Origin: a bacterium A37T11
GTDB taxonomy: Bacteria > Bacteroidota > Bacteroidia > Sphingobacteriales > Sphingobacteriaceae
Assembly: GCA_900109895.1 (NCBI GenBank)
Contig: FOBR01000017.1
Location: 1 to 64,000, forward strand
DNA: 64,000 bases
Direction: 5' to 3'
Within the stretch, counting starts at the first letter, position 1. Each line of letters starts with the position of its first letter. This document shows positions 26,264 through 36,468 of this stretch, one piece after another. The notes under the pieces were generated by a model. It was not told where the DNA came from and searched no databases. It saw nothing but the letters and a program-made list of their open reading frames with translations. The position numbers and the translations under genes were made by a program.

Positions 26264-28849
26264 TTATAAATTATGCGGGTCGTTAAATGATAGTCGTATG
26301 GTTCTTACGCCAAATCTTGGCATGGCTATGCTGAAAGCGTAAGAACCGGTGGGTGTTTGCTTAGCGTCCGGATGCTGCAAGGGCCGTCCGTCTAATTCCT
26401 CCATCGTGATCCTGCTTGGATGTACTGGTACCAAAACCGTTAGTGGGCTAACATCAGATGCGGCATTAAAGATGCGCATGATCATCGCATTATCTTCAAT
26501 ATATAAGGCGCTGAGCTGGTAGCCAACTTTGTCAAAGGCTACTAGCGAAGTGGGCGTCTGGTATTGCAAATAGTCATCTGTTATCAATAACGGTGATTTC
26601 ATTCGGTCATCTTCCTGCCAAAGTTGGGCTTGGTCCCAGGTTTTGGCATGTGGCATCAGGCTATAGGAAATTTGGGTTGGACCATCTACCTGATAGTCTT
26701 TACCCCAAAGTCCTTTTCCCGCATATTGAACCGTTAGCCCAAGTGGGTGGTCTTTTCCATGCACGTAGGACGTGGTATGATCTGTAAATAAGGCCATCCC
26801 TTGCTGCCGTTTTTGGTCTACTTCATCAACCCAATCAAGCACCACATTATTTTTAATGCTATCCCAACGACTGAAAAAGGTATTATCCAGCGTACTTTCT
26901 GTGACGTCAAAAGGGGCATTTTTCATAATCTGCTGGCCAGCCAATGCGGTGGGGAATAATAGTAACAATTTATAGCGATCGTTGTAAAACGCCTTATTTC
27001 TATTTTCAGCTTTATAGGCTGTCTCTTCGTATTGACCGATATGTGGCTGGCCTTTCCAGTCAATCGTTAAGTTAAAGTCAATACGTGGCTGGCCATTCAC
27101 CAATATCAGCTCCTGGGTGAATGGATGCCCGGCGATGTGTCCGTCTACACGTAGTTTGAAGCGCACGGCTCCTTGTTCCACAAGGGTTATCGTTGCTGGG
27201 TTTTCTGCACTTGATCGAAAGGCATGTTCTTGATAAAAAAAGCCACGTAATTCATTGAAACCTGCGTTATGATTGGTATCAACCCATTCTTTCTGGAGGG
27301 ACGCCTTGCTTTTGAGACTGGTGATCACTCCTCCTTGTGCCGTATCGAGACAAATTTGATATTGATCTGATTCGATAAAGTAATTAGTACCTGCTTTATG
27401 TAGATTGACAAATGATTTTCCCATATTTCGTTTTGACTTTTTTAAATGATATAGTCGATCTGCCATTGCTGGTATTGTTGCTAAAAATAGTAAATCGGTC
27501 CCTGTGCCATCTACCCGTTTGCTCCATTGGGTAGGTTGTGCGCGACCTTGGCTATCAAATACGACCAGATTTGTGTCAGTTTTACTACCTTTAAATGAGT
27601 AATTTAACTGGCCGTTCTGTGTATAGGGTAATGTATTCCGAATGGTTAGTGATGTGCCAGCTACTGCCTGATGTTTAGCCGGGGTTAACACTTGGTTGGC
27701 GCTGCGAAGTGTAGCTGCAGTCCATTGAGCTACTTTTTCAGCCCAATTGGAATTTTCGACCCTATTATAGGGCACGATCCAACAGTCATGATGTTGGGCT
27801 AATAGCAGGCTGCGCCATGCTTCATCAAATTTTTGTCCGGGCCATGTTGCCTGCTTGAAAAAATAGTCCATGGTGGCTGAACGTTCGGCCAGTAACAATT
27901 TATTTTCTGATTGGCGGATTTGTTGGCCTATTCGCTGCAATATCTGAGATCCCCATACCAGGCTCACGCGGATGTCTTCTTGTGATAATCTCCATACGGG
28001 AGCTTGCACTAGCGGTATAACCATTGCGAAATAATCACTCCACAAGGTGGTTATAGTGGGTTGAAATCCGCTATTTATGTGACCTAACCAGGGTCCGTTA
28101 CGCCAGCCAGCGTCCTGAAGGCACATGCCCAGGGGATATTTGATGCCAGCTGCTATTGCCGATTGTACATAATTTAGACTGTTATTGTTGCCAATGGTTT
28201 CCCAGGTAGAACCAGGCTTTAATTGCTCCATGCCATACCTCGGAGATGTTGGTATGTTAGTGCCATCAGGTCCCTGCCAAGTAATCAAATCTTTGCCATA
28301 GGCTTTGACGTATCCTCCCCAACAGGTATTTGGGTTTTTTAAAGAAGCATACCGAATGCCAAAGGAGGTGAGTAGTTGTGGCAAACTGCTCGTAAAACAA
28401 GGTTCTTCTGAAGAATAGGTGGTAAATGTGAGCGTAGGAAAATGCTTTCTTAATTGCTGCATACCATAACTTAATTGCCGAATAATGCTTTCTCCGGAGA
28501 TATTGTACATATATGGTTGTCCATATGCCGGATTGACATATTCAATGCTTCTTCCTGTGGTTTGGTCGGCGGCCATCTTTACAACTGTTTGATAGCTTAT
28601 GGGATCAACTTGCTTAACCCAATCCCAGGTCTCAGGTTCTATTTCCAGATTAAGTTTCCAGGTGGGGTATTCTGTCAGTTTGGTTAGTAGGTATTGGGTA
28701 AAATCTTGGGGGTAATGGCCCCATTTTCCGCCATGATAGCCGTCAATAAAATAGGCTTTTTGTGCCACCGCTTTTGTGGGCATCCATAATGCATTGATTA
28801 GGGTGATAAATATGCAACAGCGTATGTGGACAAGCCGTAAAAATATCAT
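26264..28849 (-). CDS. divergent GH38-like glycoside hydrolase
   Basis: An 861-residue exported protein, first in the operon. The layout is that of GH38 alpha-mannosidases: N-terminal beta/alpha domain (about 31-290), central helical domain (about 320-400) with AQHHDCWIVPYN (H353/H354 in the place of the GH38 zinc histidine), and a long C-terminal beta region (about 430-855) with FTDHTTSYVHGKDHPLGLTV. The N-terminal zinc motif HxDxGW is not kept; the equivalent stretch reads IDGYHGGKWGHYP. A highly patterned block LEIEPETWDW, NISGESIIRQ, TYSSEEPCFTSSLPQ, LKNPNTCWGGY fills the active-site positions. It is probably a distinct clade whose substrate may not be mannose. Confidence 0.8.
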   Translation of the reverse strand: MIFLRLVHIRCCIFITLINALWMPTKAVAQKAYFIDGYHGGKWGHYPQDFTQYLLTKLTEYPTWKLNLEIEPETWDWVKQVDPISYQTVVKMAADQTTGRSIEYVNPAYGQPYMYNISGESIIRQLSYGMQQLRKHFPTLTFTTYSSEEPCFTSSLPQLLTSFGIRYASLKNPNTCWGGYVKAYGKDLITWQGPDGTNIPTSPRYGMEQLKPGSTWETIGNNNSLNYVQSAIAAGIKYPLGMCLQDAGWRNGPWLGHINSGFQPTITTLWSDYFAMVIPLVQAPVWRLSQEDIRVSLVWGSQILQRIGQQIRQSENKLLLAERSATMDYFFKQATWPGQKFDEAWRSLLLAQHHDCWIVPYNRVENSNWAEKVAQWTAATLRSANQVLTPAKHQAVAGTSLTIRNTLPYTQNGQLNYSFKGSKTDTNLVVFDSQGRAQPTQWSKRVDGTGTDLLFLATIPAMADRLYHLKKSKRNMGKSFVNLHKAGTNYFIESDQYQICLDTAQGGVITSLKSKASLQKEWVDTNHNAGFNELRGFFYQEHAFRSSAENPATITLVEQGAVRFKLRVDGHIAGHPFTQELILVNGQPRIDFNLTIDWKGQPHIGQYEETAYKAENRNKAFYNDRYKLLLLFPTALAGQQIMKNAPFDVTESTLDNTFFSRWDSIKNNVVLDWVDEVDQKRQQGMALFTDHTTSYVHGKDHPLGLTVQYAGKGLWGKDYQVDGPTQISYSLMPHAKTWDQAQLWQEDDRMKSPLLITDDYLQYQTPTSLVAFDKVGYQLSALYIEDNAMIMRIFNAASDVSPLTVLVPVHPSRITMEELDGRPLQHPDAKQTPTGSYAFSIAMPRFGVRTIRLSFNDPHNL

Positions 28850-28872
28850 ATTTGTGTGTACAATTAGTTAGG

Positions 28873-28880
28873 CAAAAGTA
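28873..28880 (-). promoter_or_regulatory. TAnnTTTG -7 box of the 11-gene PUL operon
   Basis: TACTTTTG on the minus strand lies 23 bases before the ATG of the GH38-like gene and about 67 bases after the stop of the hybrid regulator. No clear -33 element was seen, which fits a promoter depending on an activator. Confidence 0.5.
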
Positions 28881-28946
28881 GTTTTTTGCCTTTTTTAATG
28901 TACGTGTTATCGTGCCAATCTTCCGACCTATTATGCCTTTTTGGGT

Positions 28947-31900
28947 CTATACGTGCACTTTCTTGCCAAATGCCGTTGGTGTCTGGCTGAATTGTTTTAT
29001 AAAATTTCTGGTAAAGGTGTCTGACGATTTAAAACCGGTCTCCATGGCAATTTCATAGATCTTCTTGTCAGTGGTCAACAATAATTCGGCCGCTTTTTTC
29101 AGTCTGATAATGGTTATCATTTCTGAGGGGGAAACTCCCGAGATGCCGTTGATCTTGCGGTACAAATTGCGACGGCTCATATTAAGCGAGGCGGCTAGAA
29201 AGTCAACGTCTAAGGCTGTGTTTTGTAGGTTTGCCAGAATAACTTCATTTAATTTGCTGAGAAATAGATCATCGGCTTTTGAGATGGCGATACTGCCAAT
29301 TTCTGCTACTGCAGAAGTGGCAAAGCGGCGAATAGTGCGTTGCCTGTTTTCAAGCAAACTGACTATTTGGGCTTTCACGTAGGTGGGTGAAAAGGGCTTC
29401 TCAATATAGGTGTCTGCTCCCAAATGCAAGCCTTCTACTTTGGCTTGTATGTTGTTTTTAGCAGTAAGCAGGATAACCGGAGTATGACTAAGGTGGAGGC
29501 TAGTTTTGATGGCTTGACATAGTTCAAATCCGTCCATTTCCGGCATCATCACATCACTCAGTACTAAATCAATGTGGGTGGTATGTAGAAGTTCCAATGC
29601 CGATATTCCATTTGTTGCGGTGTGTACGTGATAGGCATCCTCTAATTCCTTTTTTAAAAAGTTAAGGATGTCTTCACTATCTTCTACGATTAAAAGATGC
29701 GTCTTTTTTTCATTCCTTTTATCGCTTGTTGCGGAATATGTGTTTTTTTCTAACTGTTTTTCGAATTCAAATTGTATTTCCTGATGGATGGGCACGGTTA
29801 ATTGAAACGTTATATGGTTTGCTTGGGGTTTGGCTTGTAAACTGCCTTTATGCAGCTCTGTGAGTGATTTTGCCATGGCCAACCCAATTCCTGTTCCTTC
29901 GGAATGCGCTTTGGAATGAAAACGGTAGAATGGTTCAAATAGTTTATTTTTTAAGTTTTCAGGAATAGTTTTACCATCGTTGGTTATTGTCACTTTGATG
30001 GTGTGTTCATCCTGCTGGGATAAGATGATTAGAATGTTTTTAAGTGCATATTTGATGGCATTATGTATCAAATTGCTTAGTATTTTAGTCATTGCTTCCC
30101 GGTCTATATAGGCATATATTATGCTTGCTTCCGTTTGGAGCTGATAGGTATATCCTTTTGATGCTGCAATGAGTTGGAAAGATTGGTAAATGTCTGTTAA
30201 AAGGTCAACGAAGTTTGTCTTAATAAAATTAAGTTTTAAATCTTTTTGTTCTATTTTACGAAAATCCAATAGTTGATTGGTCAGGCTGACCAGCCTGTTG
30301 GCATTCTTTTGTAAGAGTGAAAGATTACTTTTTACCTCATCCATATGAGTTGCTTGTTCTATTTTTTCTATAGGTGCAACTATTAGGGAAAGTGGTGTGC
30401 GGATTTCATGGGCCACGTTGGTAAAGAAATCGATCTTGGCTTCGTAGATTTCTTTGTCTTTTTCATGATTTAAATAGTCGATCATCCGTGCATTTTTTTC
30501 TTTAATTTTTCGATGGTAATACTGAATGGTCAGATAAATAAAAAGTATTGCCAATGCGGTATAAAGAACATAAGCGGGACTGCTTTGCCACCAGGGTGGG
30601 CTAATGGTAATAATCAATGACCGGGTGGGTCCCCAATGTCCATTAGCTATAGCGGCTCTGACCTTGAAAGTGTATTGGCCAGGCGGTAGTTTAGAATAAT
30701 ATATTTTGCGATTTGTTTTTAGGGATGTCCAAGTTTTGTCTATCCCATCCATTAGATATTGGTATTGGGTGAGAAGTGGAGATTGATAAGATAAAGCGGC
30801 GACATCTATACTGATGGAGGAATTATCATATGGCAAGTTGAGGGTTTTAGTCCTTATAATAGAGGTGCTCAACGGAGATTGACCTGTGTCTATTAGCAGT
30901 TCTTTATTTTCTGCTTGTATACCTGTTATATATAATGGTGCTTTGGAAACGGGTTTTAAAACATGGTTTTCATCAAAGCTAAGTAACCCTCGGGTTGAAC
31001 CAAAATAGAGCATTCCATTTGCTGCTGCATAGCCTGCATTGTAGTTGAATTGGCTTACGGGTAAACCATTGTTTTCTGTGAATGGCAGGATTTTCAGATT
31101 GTATAGGTCAAGCATAGCTAAGCCTGCTGCGGTGGCTATCCATAGGGTATTTTTCTTGCCTTTTAATATTTTAAAGGTGTTATTGCTGGGCAAACCTTCA
31201 TCTGTGGTAATGAATGTTAGTTTTTTTCTGTTACGATCGTATTTGGCTATCCCCTGTCCTTCGGTGGATAGCCAGATATTGTTGTGTTCATCTTCAGCTA
31301 TGCTGGTGACCGTATTGTTGAAATGGCCTCCATCTGAAAAATCCAGGTTAAGTGGGGTGCCGGTCATCGCTTTCGGATCGATATAAAAAAGGCCTGAGTA
31401 GGCTGACCCAATCCAAATTCCGCCTTCATGATCTTCAAATATGGTGGATACAACTATATGCTCTATACCTTTCACTGCTTTTAGTTGTTTACTAATCGGG
31501 TCATAGATAAACACACCATCGTTGGTGCCGGCTATGATAGCTGTTGATGTTTTAAATAGGTTGTTAAAATTGGTGGTCCCGTTAATATCCCTATTTTCTA
31601 TAAGTTGATTATATGTGGATAATCGTTGACCGGTTGTTTTATCAACGATATCTAAACCTTCCTGGCCTTTACCAATCCATAATTCGTTTTCATGGATCAT
31701 GATGCTTTCTATATGCTTATGGGGGTATGGGTGGCGCTCCATGGATTGATGTGCCGGATCTAAAATATAAAGTCCGTTGTTTTGGGTAGCTATGTATAAG
31801 TTGCCATGGTTATCGGGGATGATTTGTGAAATAACATTTGGGTTTTGTATGGATTTAGTGGGGATGTTTCGAGTAAATAAGTTATTATTTCTATGGTAGT

Positions 31901-32876
31901 AATTGATGCCTTCATATTTGCTGCAAATCCATATTCCTCCATCTTTATCCATATTTAAATCTTGAATATAGTCATCTGATAAGCTGTTTGGATCATTGTT
32001 TTGGTTAATATGGTTAATCTTTCCAGTGTTGGGATGGTATATATAAATACCCTCTGTGGTGCTAACCCAATATTCATCTTGCGCAGTTTTCAAGATGTCA
32101 GTAACTGTAATGCCTTTTCCGTCTTGGGTATTGCTCAAAAGGTCTTTATAGGTGTTTGTATGGGTGTCAAAAATTTTTAAGCCTTGGTCCTGGGTACCGA
32201 TAAGTATGGTGTGTTGGGGAGTATATAAAAGCCGGTTGATTTTTTTTGTGTTGGAAGAGCGGGATGCGTTGAATACGTTATATGAGATAAGTGTGTCTCT
32301 TTTTGGATCATAACGCGATAGCTGCCCGGTATTGGTGCCTACCCAAATTTCTCCTGTTAGGGTTGCCATGATAGAGACACAGTTTTTGTAAGAATAAGCA
32401 TGATAGGTGTCTTTAATTGTATTATATTTGATCAATTGTCCTAAGCTTATAAACCAAAGGTTTCCATGTTTATCTTCTGTTATGTCAAATATCCACTTTG
32501 TAAAGGTAAAGTTAAGCCGGGTGAAATTCTCTTTAATGCTGTTATATTTCCATAATCCATTATGTGTGCCGATCCATAATGTCCCGCCCTTATCTTCATA
32601 AAGTACACTTACAAAATTATTACCAATGTTTTTGGACGATGGATTGCCAGTACGGAAAACTTTAAAATTATATCCGTCAAAGCGATTAAGCCCATCTAAT
32701 GTGCCAAACCAAATAAATCCATTCTTGTCTTGTATGCTACAATTAACAAAATTATAGGATAGGCCATCTTTATTGGTGTAATGCCTGAACCAATGTGTCT
32801 GGCCAAGGCCATATGTGTTAAATAATAGGATCCAGCATATCTGTGCTACCATAAATATAAAGATTTTTTGAACCAT
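28947..32876 (-). CDS. hybrid two-component system regulator (HTCS)
   Basis: A 1309-residue one-protein signalling system. A signal peptide (1-25) leads to a periplasmic sensor of reg_prop beta-propeller repeats (about 30-640: IWFGTLDGLNRFD, LWIGTHNGLWKY, IWIGSAYSGLFYI) and a Y_Y_Y domain (about 690-760). One membrane helix (768-786) follows, then HisKA with H823 in VAHEIRTP, HATPase (about 920-1030, GTGIGLAMAK), a receiver with D1108 in LVLSDVMMPEMDG, and an AraC-type DNA-binding domain (about 1215-1305). Such proteins sense oligosaccharides released in the periplasm and switch on the neighbouring PUL. It lies just upstream of the PUL operon on the same strand, in its own unit. Confidence 0.95.
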   Translation of the reverse strand: MVQKIFIFMVAQICWILLFNTYGLGQTHWFRHYTNKDGLSYNFVNCSIQDKNGFIWFGTLDGLNRFDGYNFKVFRTGNPSSKNIGNNFVSVLYEDKGGTLWIGTHNGLWKYNSIKENFTRLNFTFTKWIFDITEDKHGNLWFISLGQLIKYNTIKDTYHAYSYKNCVSIMATLTGEIWVGTNTGQLSRYDPKRDTLISYNVFNASRSSNTKKINRLLYTPQHTILIGTQDQGLKIFDTHTNTYKDLLSNTQDGKGITVTDILKTAQDEYWVSTTEGIYIYHPNTGKINHINQNNDPNSLSDDYIQDLNMDKDGGIWICSKYEGINYYHRNNNLFTRNIPTKSIQNPNVISQIIPDNHGNLYIATQNNGLYILDPAHQSMERHPYPHKHIESIMIHENELWIGKGQEGLDIVDKTTGQRLSTYNQLIENRDINGTTNFNNLFKTSTAIIAGTNDGVFIYDPISKQLKAVKGIEHIVVSTIFEDHEGGIWIGSAYSGLFYIDPKAMTGTPLNLDFSDGGHFNNTVTSIAEDEHNNIWLSTEGQGIAKYDRNRKKLTFITTDEGLPSNNTFKILKGKKNTLWIATAAGLAMLDLYNLKILPFTENNGLPVSQFNYNAGYAAANGMLYFGSTRGLLSFDENHVLKPVSKAPLYITGIQAENKELLIDTGQSPLSTSIIRTKTLNLPYDNSSISIDVAALSYQSPLLTQYQYLMDGIDKTWTSLKTNRKIYYSKLPPGQYTFKVRAAIANGHWGPTRSLIITISPPWWQSSPAYVLYTALAILFIYLTIQYYHRKIKEKNARMIDYLNHEKDKEIYEAKIDFFTNVAHEIRTPLSLIVAPIEKIEQATHMDEVKSNLSLLQKNANRLVSLTNQLLDFRKIEQKDLKLNFIKTNFVDLLTDIYQSFQLIAASKGYTYQLQTEASIIYAYIDREAMTKILSNLIHNAIKYALKNILIILSQQDEHTIKVTITNDGKTIPENLKNKLFEPFYRFHSKAHSEGTGIGLAMAKSLTELHKGSLQAKPQANHITFQLTVPIHQEIQFEFEKQLEKNTYSATSDKRNEKKTHLLIVEDSEDILNFLKKELEDAYHVHTATNGISALELLHTTHIDLVLSDVMMPEMDGFELCQAIKTSLHLSHTPVILLTAKNNIQAKVEGLHLGADTYIEKPFSPTYVKAQIVSLLENRQRTIRRFATSAVAEIGSIAISKADDLFLSKLNEVILANLQNTALDVDFLAASLNMSRRNLYRKINGISGVSPSEMITIIRLKKAAELLLTTDKKIYEIAMETGFKSSDTFTRNFIKQFSQTPTAFGKKVHV

Positions 32877-33018
32877 AACGCTTATTAAAATGTTAGCACA
32901 AAATGTTTAATTGGCGCTGCAAGTTACAAATATCTGATTATTTATATGGGGTTTTAACTATCTTTTTTTATGGTAGTTGAAGTTTTTTTGTTTCTAAATT
33001 ATTGATTAATAAAAAAAT

Positions 33019-33048
33019 AAAAAGCTACTCAAATAGGAATAGCTTTTT
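33019..33048 (-). terminator. terminator of the Oar-like receptor gene
   Basis: AAAAAGCTA (33019-33027) and TAGCTTTTT (33040-33048) form a hairpin with A/T runs on both sides, about 20 bases after the stop of the receptor gene on the minus strand. Confidence 0.7.
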
Positions 33049-33069
33049 ATTTTTTAATGCTTTGGATAG

Positions 33070-36000
33070 TTAAAACGTGTATCTTATACCAAATTGCATT
33101 TGCCACCTGGATGCAAACAGATCGACTGAATAAGGCAATCCAGGATCTTGGAAGGTATAGGTGGGATAGGTGGATTCCATTTGACCAAAGGTTGGAGTCG
33201 TTTTAGGTTTTAAGCCAATACTCGCCGTTGAATTGAAGGTATTGGCAGAGAAATAATACTGACCCCAACGCTTATTTAATAAATTGGTCAGGTTAATGAT
33301 GTCATAAGTGAACGTGATTGATTGCTTATGCTTATCACTACCAAACTTAAAGTCTTGGGAAAAGCGGAAGTCTAGATTATTATTCCAGGGTGTAAATGCA
33401 GCATTACGCTCGGTAAACTTTCCCCGGCGCGTTTTTAAGTATTTATCATTATCAATGAAAGCGTCAAAAGCTGCTGCTTGTTGTACCGCAGTTGTACCTT
33501 CACTGATATCTTCAAAAAACTTTACGGTCTCACCAGTTTTGGGTATGTAGGCTAAACTAACCTGCTGTCCGGTACCGTCGATTGATTTTGGATAGAAACC
33601 ATAAGAATACGGGTTGCCAGACTGTGCGCTAAAGAAGAACGAAAAATTTGCTGTGTAATTGGCGTTTTTATCCCAGTTATGTTGATAGTTCAGCGTGGAA
33701 ACGATGCGGTGCCGGATGTCAAAGTTGGAGTTGGCCAATCCAGGATCATTTGGATTCAATGCCTGGTTTAACTGCCAGTTTGATTCCATTGAGTTACGGA
33801 TACCATTTGTTACATCCTTAGAATGGCCATATGTATAAGCGACCGAAGCACTAAGTCCAAACAGAAAATTTTTAGCCACTTGTGCAGTGACACTGTAGCG
33901 GTATCCCTGATTGGTATTAGAAAGCAAATAGGCATTGGTGTATTTGGGATTGATGCCTTGGTTAACAAAGATAGGTTGCTGTTCTTCGGTGTCATAAGGA
34001 TAGTAAGTAACACTATCTTTGGTGTTAACTTGCTGAAACTTGAGGTCGTGGATCACTTTGGTATAGATTGCTTCCAGTGTAAACTTCCATTGATCATTCG
34101 TGGTGGCATCCAGTGCAAGGCTGGTTCTCCAGACCTGCGGCATCTTAAAATGATTGTCAATTAAATCTACCTGCGTTTTTCCAGTTGCGTCGTTCAGGTT
34201 TTCACCGAGGTTTGCGACATATCCAGCTCCCCCGATAGCCGGTGCTGCGATGACGGATACACCTGCTGGTGCTTTTTGGTTGTCATAAGCGCCATAGGTA
34301 TCACCATTGTTATAATAAGCATAGCCAAACCAGGCAAACGGAACACGGCCAGTGAACAACCCAGAACCACCGCGTAAAATGAGTTTTTGATCACCATAAA
34401 TATCATAATTAAAAGAAACTCGCGGGTTGAACTCCACATTTCCTAAAAAATTCTGTTTAATATCCTTTGGTGGGGTATAGGTGAAGGTATTTCCGTAATT
34501 CAGATCAACCGGAGACTCTGTTGTTTTCTTACTCAGTGGTTGCTTATTTGGAACCCCTGCATAATCCAGGCGTAAGCCGGCTGAGAGCTTAAAATTATCT
34601 GATAGCTGGATGTCGTCCTGTCCATATACGCTAAATAGATTTACTTTAAACTTGGCAGACGGGTGCGCCATAATATATTCGCGCGTGTTGTTTATATAAT
34701 TGTAGTTGATACGTACTCTGGCAGGTTTGTCAGTAAGGAAATCTTCGATGCTGTTAAACCCAACCCGGCCATTCCATGCATTCACAAAGTTATAGGTAAT
34801 GTTGTAAAATTCGTTGTGCGTACCGAACGTAAAAGTGTGTTTTCCTTTGGTCCAGGTAAGATTATCGGTAAACTCAAACGTTTTCTGATGCATATCAAAG
34901 ATGGCGGCCTCACGGTCTGTACCCAAAAAGATGGTAGTGCCGGGTGTCCTTCCGGTAATCTCTATTTGTGGCAAGGCTGGGTTTGAATTTGGGTCACGAT
35001 AGTCGTGTACATTTGAATAACCCAAAACCAAACTGTTGCTTACATTATCAGAAAACCTGGATTTCCACTCGGCAACTGTTGAAGAGGAGTTATTGTGTGA
35101 TGTATAGTCAATACCCCCAAATCTGAAATTTTGCTGATCGCGTTCCAAGTTAGTGGCGGTAGATGAAATGGTGTTATTCCTAATAGTTAACTGGTTTTTT
35201 TCATTGATATTCCAATCCAAGCGGTTAAAGTATTTGTTTGAATTGGAAAAAATGCTCGTATTGTTATACGTACCGGCATCAAAGCCGGCGTCTGAAAATT
35301 TAGCGGCAATATCTTTTGCATCCTGCAAAGAAAGGATCTGGTCGGCACCGGCAGTACCAACACCCCTAATCACTGGATCCCTACGTCGGGCAAACTCTTC
35401 ACTGGTAAAAAAGAATAACTTGTCTTTAATGATGGGCAGGCCTAAGCGGATTCCCGCATTATAGTCATGAAAGCTGGTAGGAATATTGGAACCGTCGCCC
35501 CCTGCTGCTTTAGAGGCATTATTGGGGCCAACTAAGCTTGCATTTCTCCCAAATCCATAAATAGACCCACTCACATTGTTGGTTCCGCTGCGCGTCACCG
35601 CGTTAATACTGCCTCCAAGTACATTTCCGATCTTGATATCATAAGGAGCTACCAAAACCTGGATATCCTGAATCGCATCGAGCGAGATAGGGCTGGTACG
35701 TGTACTGCTGCCCACCTGGCCGGAGGCATTTGATTGCCCACCCAGTGAAGGGCTGAAACCGATCGCATCATTATTAATGGCACCATCCAGCGTAACGTTA
35801 TTATACCTGAAGTTGGTACCTTGAAATGAGTTGTTATTACTCTGTGGGGTGATACGGGTCACATCCTGCAGGCTTCGGCTGATAGAAGGCATATTTCGAA
35901 TTTGGCTTTGGCTTATGCGCGTGCCCGATCCGGGTTTTGCACCAGGAGCTAACACCTTCACCTCATCCAACGTTTGTGCGTCATCCGCCAACATAAAATT

Positions 36001-36315
36001 AATGGTGGCATTTCCAAGATTTAACGTTATACTGGTACGTTCGTCATTTTTAAGTCCTACAAATGAAGCCGTGATCGTGTATGGTCCACCCGGGTTTATG
36101 TTTGTTATTGTATAACGACCATCACTGTTGGTCTGTGCCGTATAGCGCGTGGAAGTGCCTGTATTCATTACGACGATGCTTGCACCGGATACCGTTGCCC
36201 CTTTTTGGTTAGTGACCTTGCCGCTGATGACCGAAGTGGTGATCTGCGCATAACTTGAAACGCCTATCGCGTTCAGCAGTGTTAACAGGAGAATTTTGTA
36301 AAATCCCTTCATCAT
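33070..36315 (-). CDS. Oar-like TonB-dependent outer membrane receptor
   Basis: About 1081 residues from ATG 36315 (MMKGFYKILLLTLL). The upstream in-frame start at 36342 would add nine residues before an otherwise standard signal peptide. The mature protein has a carboxypeptidase-regulatory-like domain (about 25-110: VISGKVTNQKGATVSGASIVV), then a plug (about 125-240) with YNNVTLDGAINN and ISLDAIQDIQVLVAPYD and IGNVLGGSINAVTRSGTN, all typical of Oar-type receptors, and a large beta-barrel ending in RWQMQFGIRYTF. It is distinct from the SusC type. It is monocistronic and lies between the PUL regulator and the divergent GH127 gene; the ligand is unknown. Confidence 0.9.
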   Translation of the reverse strand: MMKGFYKILLLTLLNAIGVSSYAQITTSVISGKVTNQKGATVSGASIVVMNTGTSTRYTAQTNSDGRYTITNINPGGPYTITASFVGLKNDERTSITLNLGNATINFMLADDAQTLDEVKVLAPGAKPGSGTRISQSQIRNMPSISRSLQDVTRITPQSNNNSFQGTNFRYNNVTLDGAINNDAIGFSPSLGGQSNASGQVGSSTRTSPISLDAIQDIQVLVAPYDIKIGNVLGGSINAVTRSGTNNVSGSIYGFGRNASLVGPNNASKAAGGDGSNIPTSFHDYNAGIRLGLPIIKDKLFFFTSEEFARRRDPVIRGVGTAGADQILSLQDAKDIAAKFSDAGFDAGTYNNTSIFSNSNKYFNRLDWNINEKNQLTIRNNTISSTATNLERDQQNFRFGGIDYTSHNNSSSTVAEWKSRFSDNVSNSLVLGYSNVHDYRDPNSNPALPQIEITGRTPGTTIFLGTDREAAIFDMHQKTFEFTDNLTWTKGKHTFTFGTHNEFYNITYNFVNAWNGRVGFNSIEDFLTDKPARVRINYNYINNTREYIMAHPSAKFKVNLFSVYGQDDIQLSDNFKLSAGLRLDYAGVPNKQPLSKKTTESPVDLNYGNTFTYTPPKDIKQNFLGNVEFNPRVSFNYDIYGDQKLILRGGSGLFTGRVPFAWFGYAYYNNGDTYGAYDNQKAPAGVSVIAAPAIGGAGYVANLGENLNDATGKTQVDLIDNHFKMPQVWRTSLALDATTNDQWKFTLEAIYTKVIHDLKFQQVNTKDSVTYYPYDTEEQQPIFVNQGINPKYTNAYLLSNTNQGYRYSVTAQVAKNFLFGLSASVAYTYGHSKDVTNGIRNSMESNWQLNQALNPNDPGLANSNFDIRHRIVSTLNYQHNWDKNANYTANFSFFFSAQSGNPYSYGFYPKSIDGTGQQVSLAYIPKTGETVKFFEDISEGTTAVQQAAAFDAFIDNDKYLKTRRGKFTERNAAFTPWNNNLDFRFSQDFKFGSDKHKQSITFTYDIINLTNLLNKRWGQYYFSANTFNSTASIGLKPKTTPTFGQMESTYPTYTFQDPGLPYSVDLFASRWQMQFGIRYTF

Positions 36316-36409
36316 GATATTTTTTTTTACAAAAGACCCCAATTAGTATTACGCTAATGTTAAGTTACCATTAATAAAGAAACCCGCCATTTGATCAGGA
36401 TAGAACAGG

Positions 36410-36440
36410 TTGCAGCTTCCGAAAGGCTTGATTAACTTTG
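36410..36440 (+). promoter_or_regulatory. promoter of the GH127 gene
   Basis: TTG at 36410-36412 and TAACTTTG at 36433-36440 are 20 bases apart, a good fit to the Bacteroidota -33/-7 promoter. The leader to ATG 36469 would be about 22 bases. Confidence 0.6.
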
Positions 36441-36468
36441 AAAAAACCAATCGAAATAATCCAATTTT

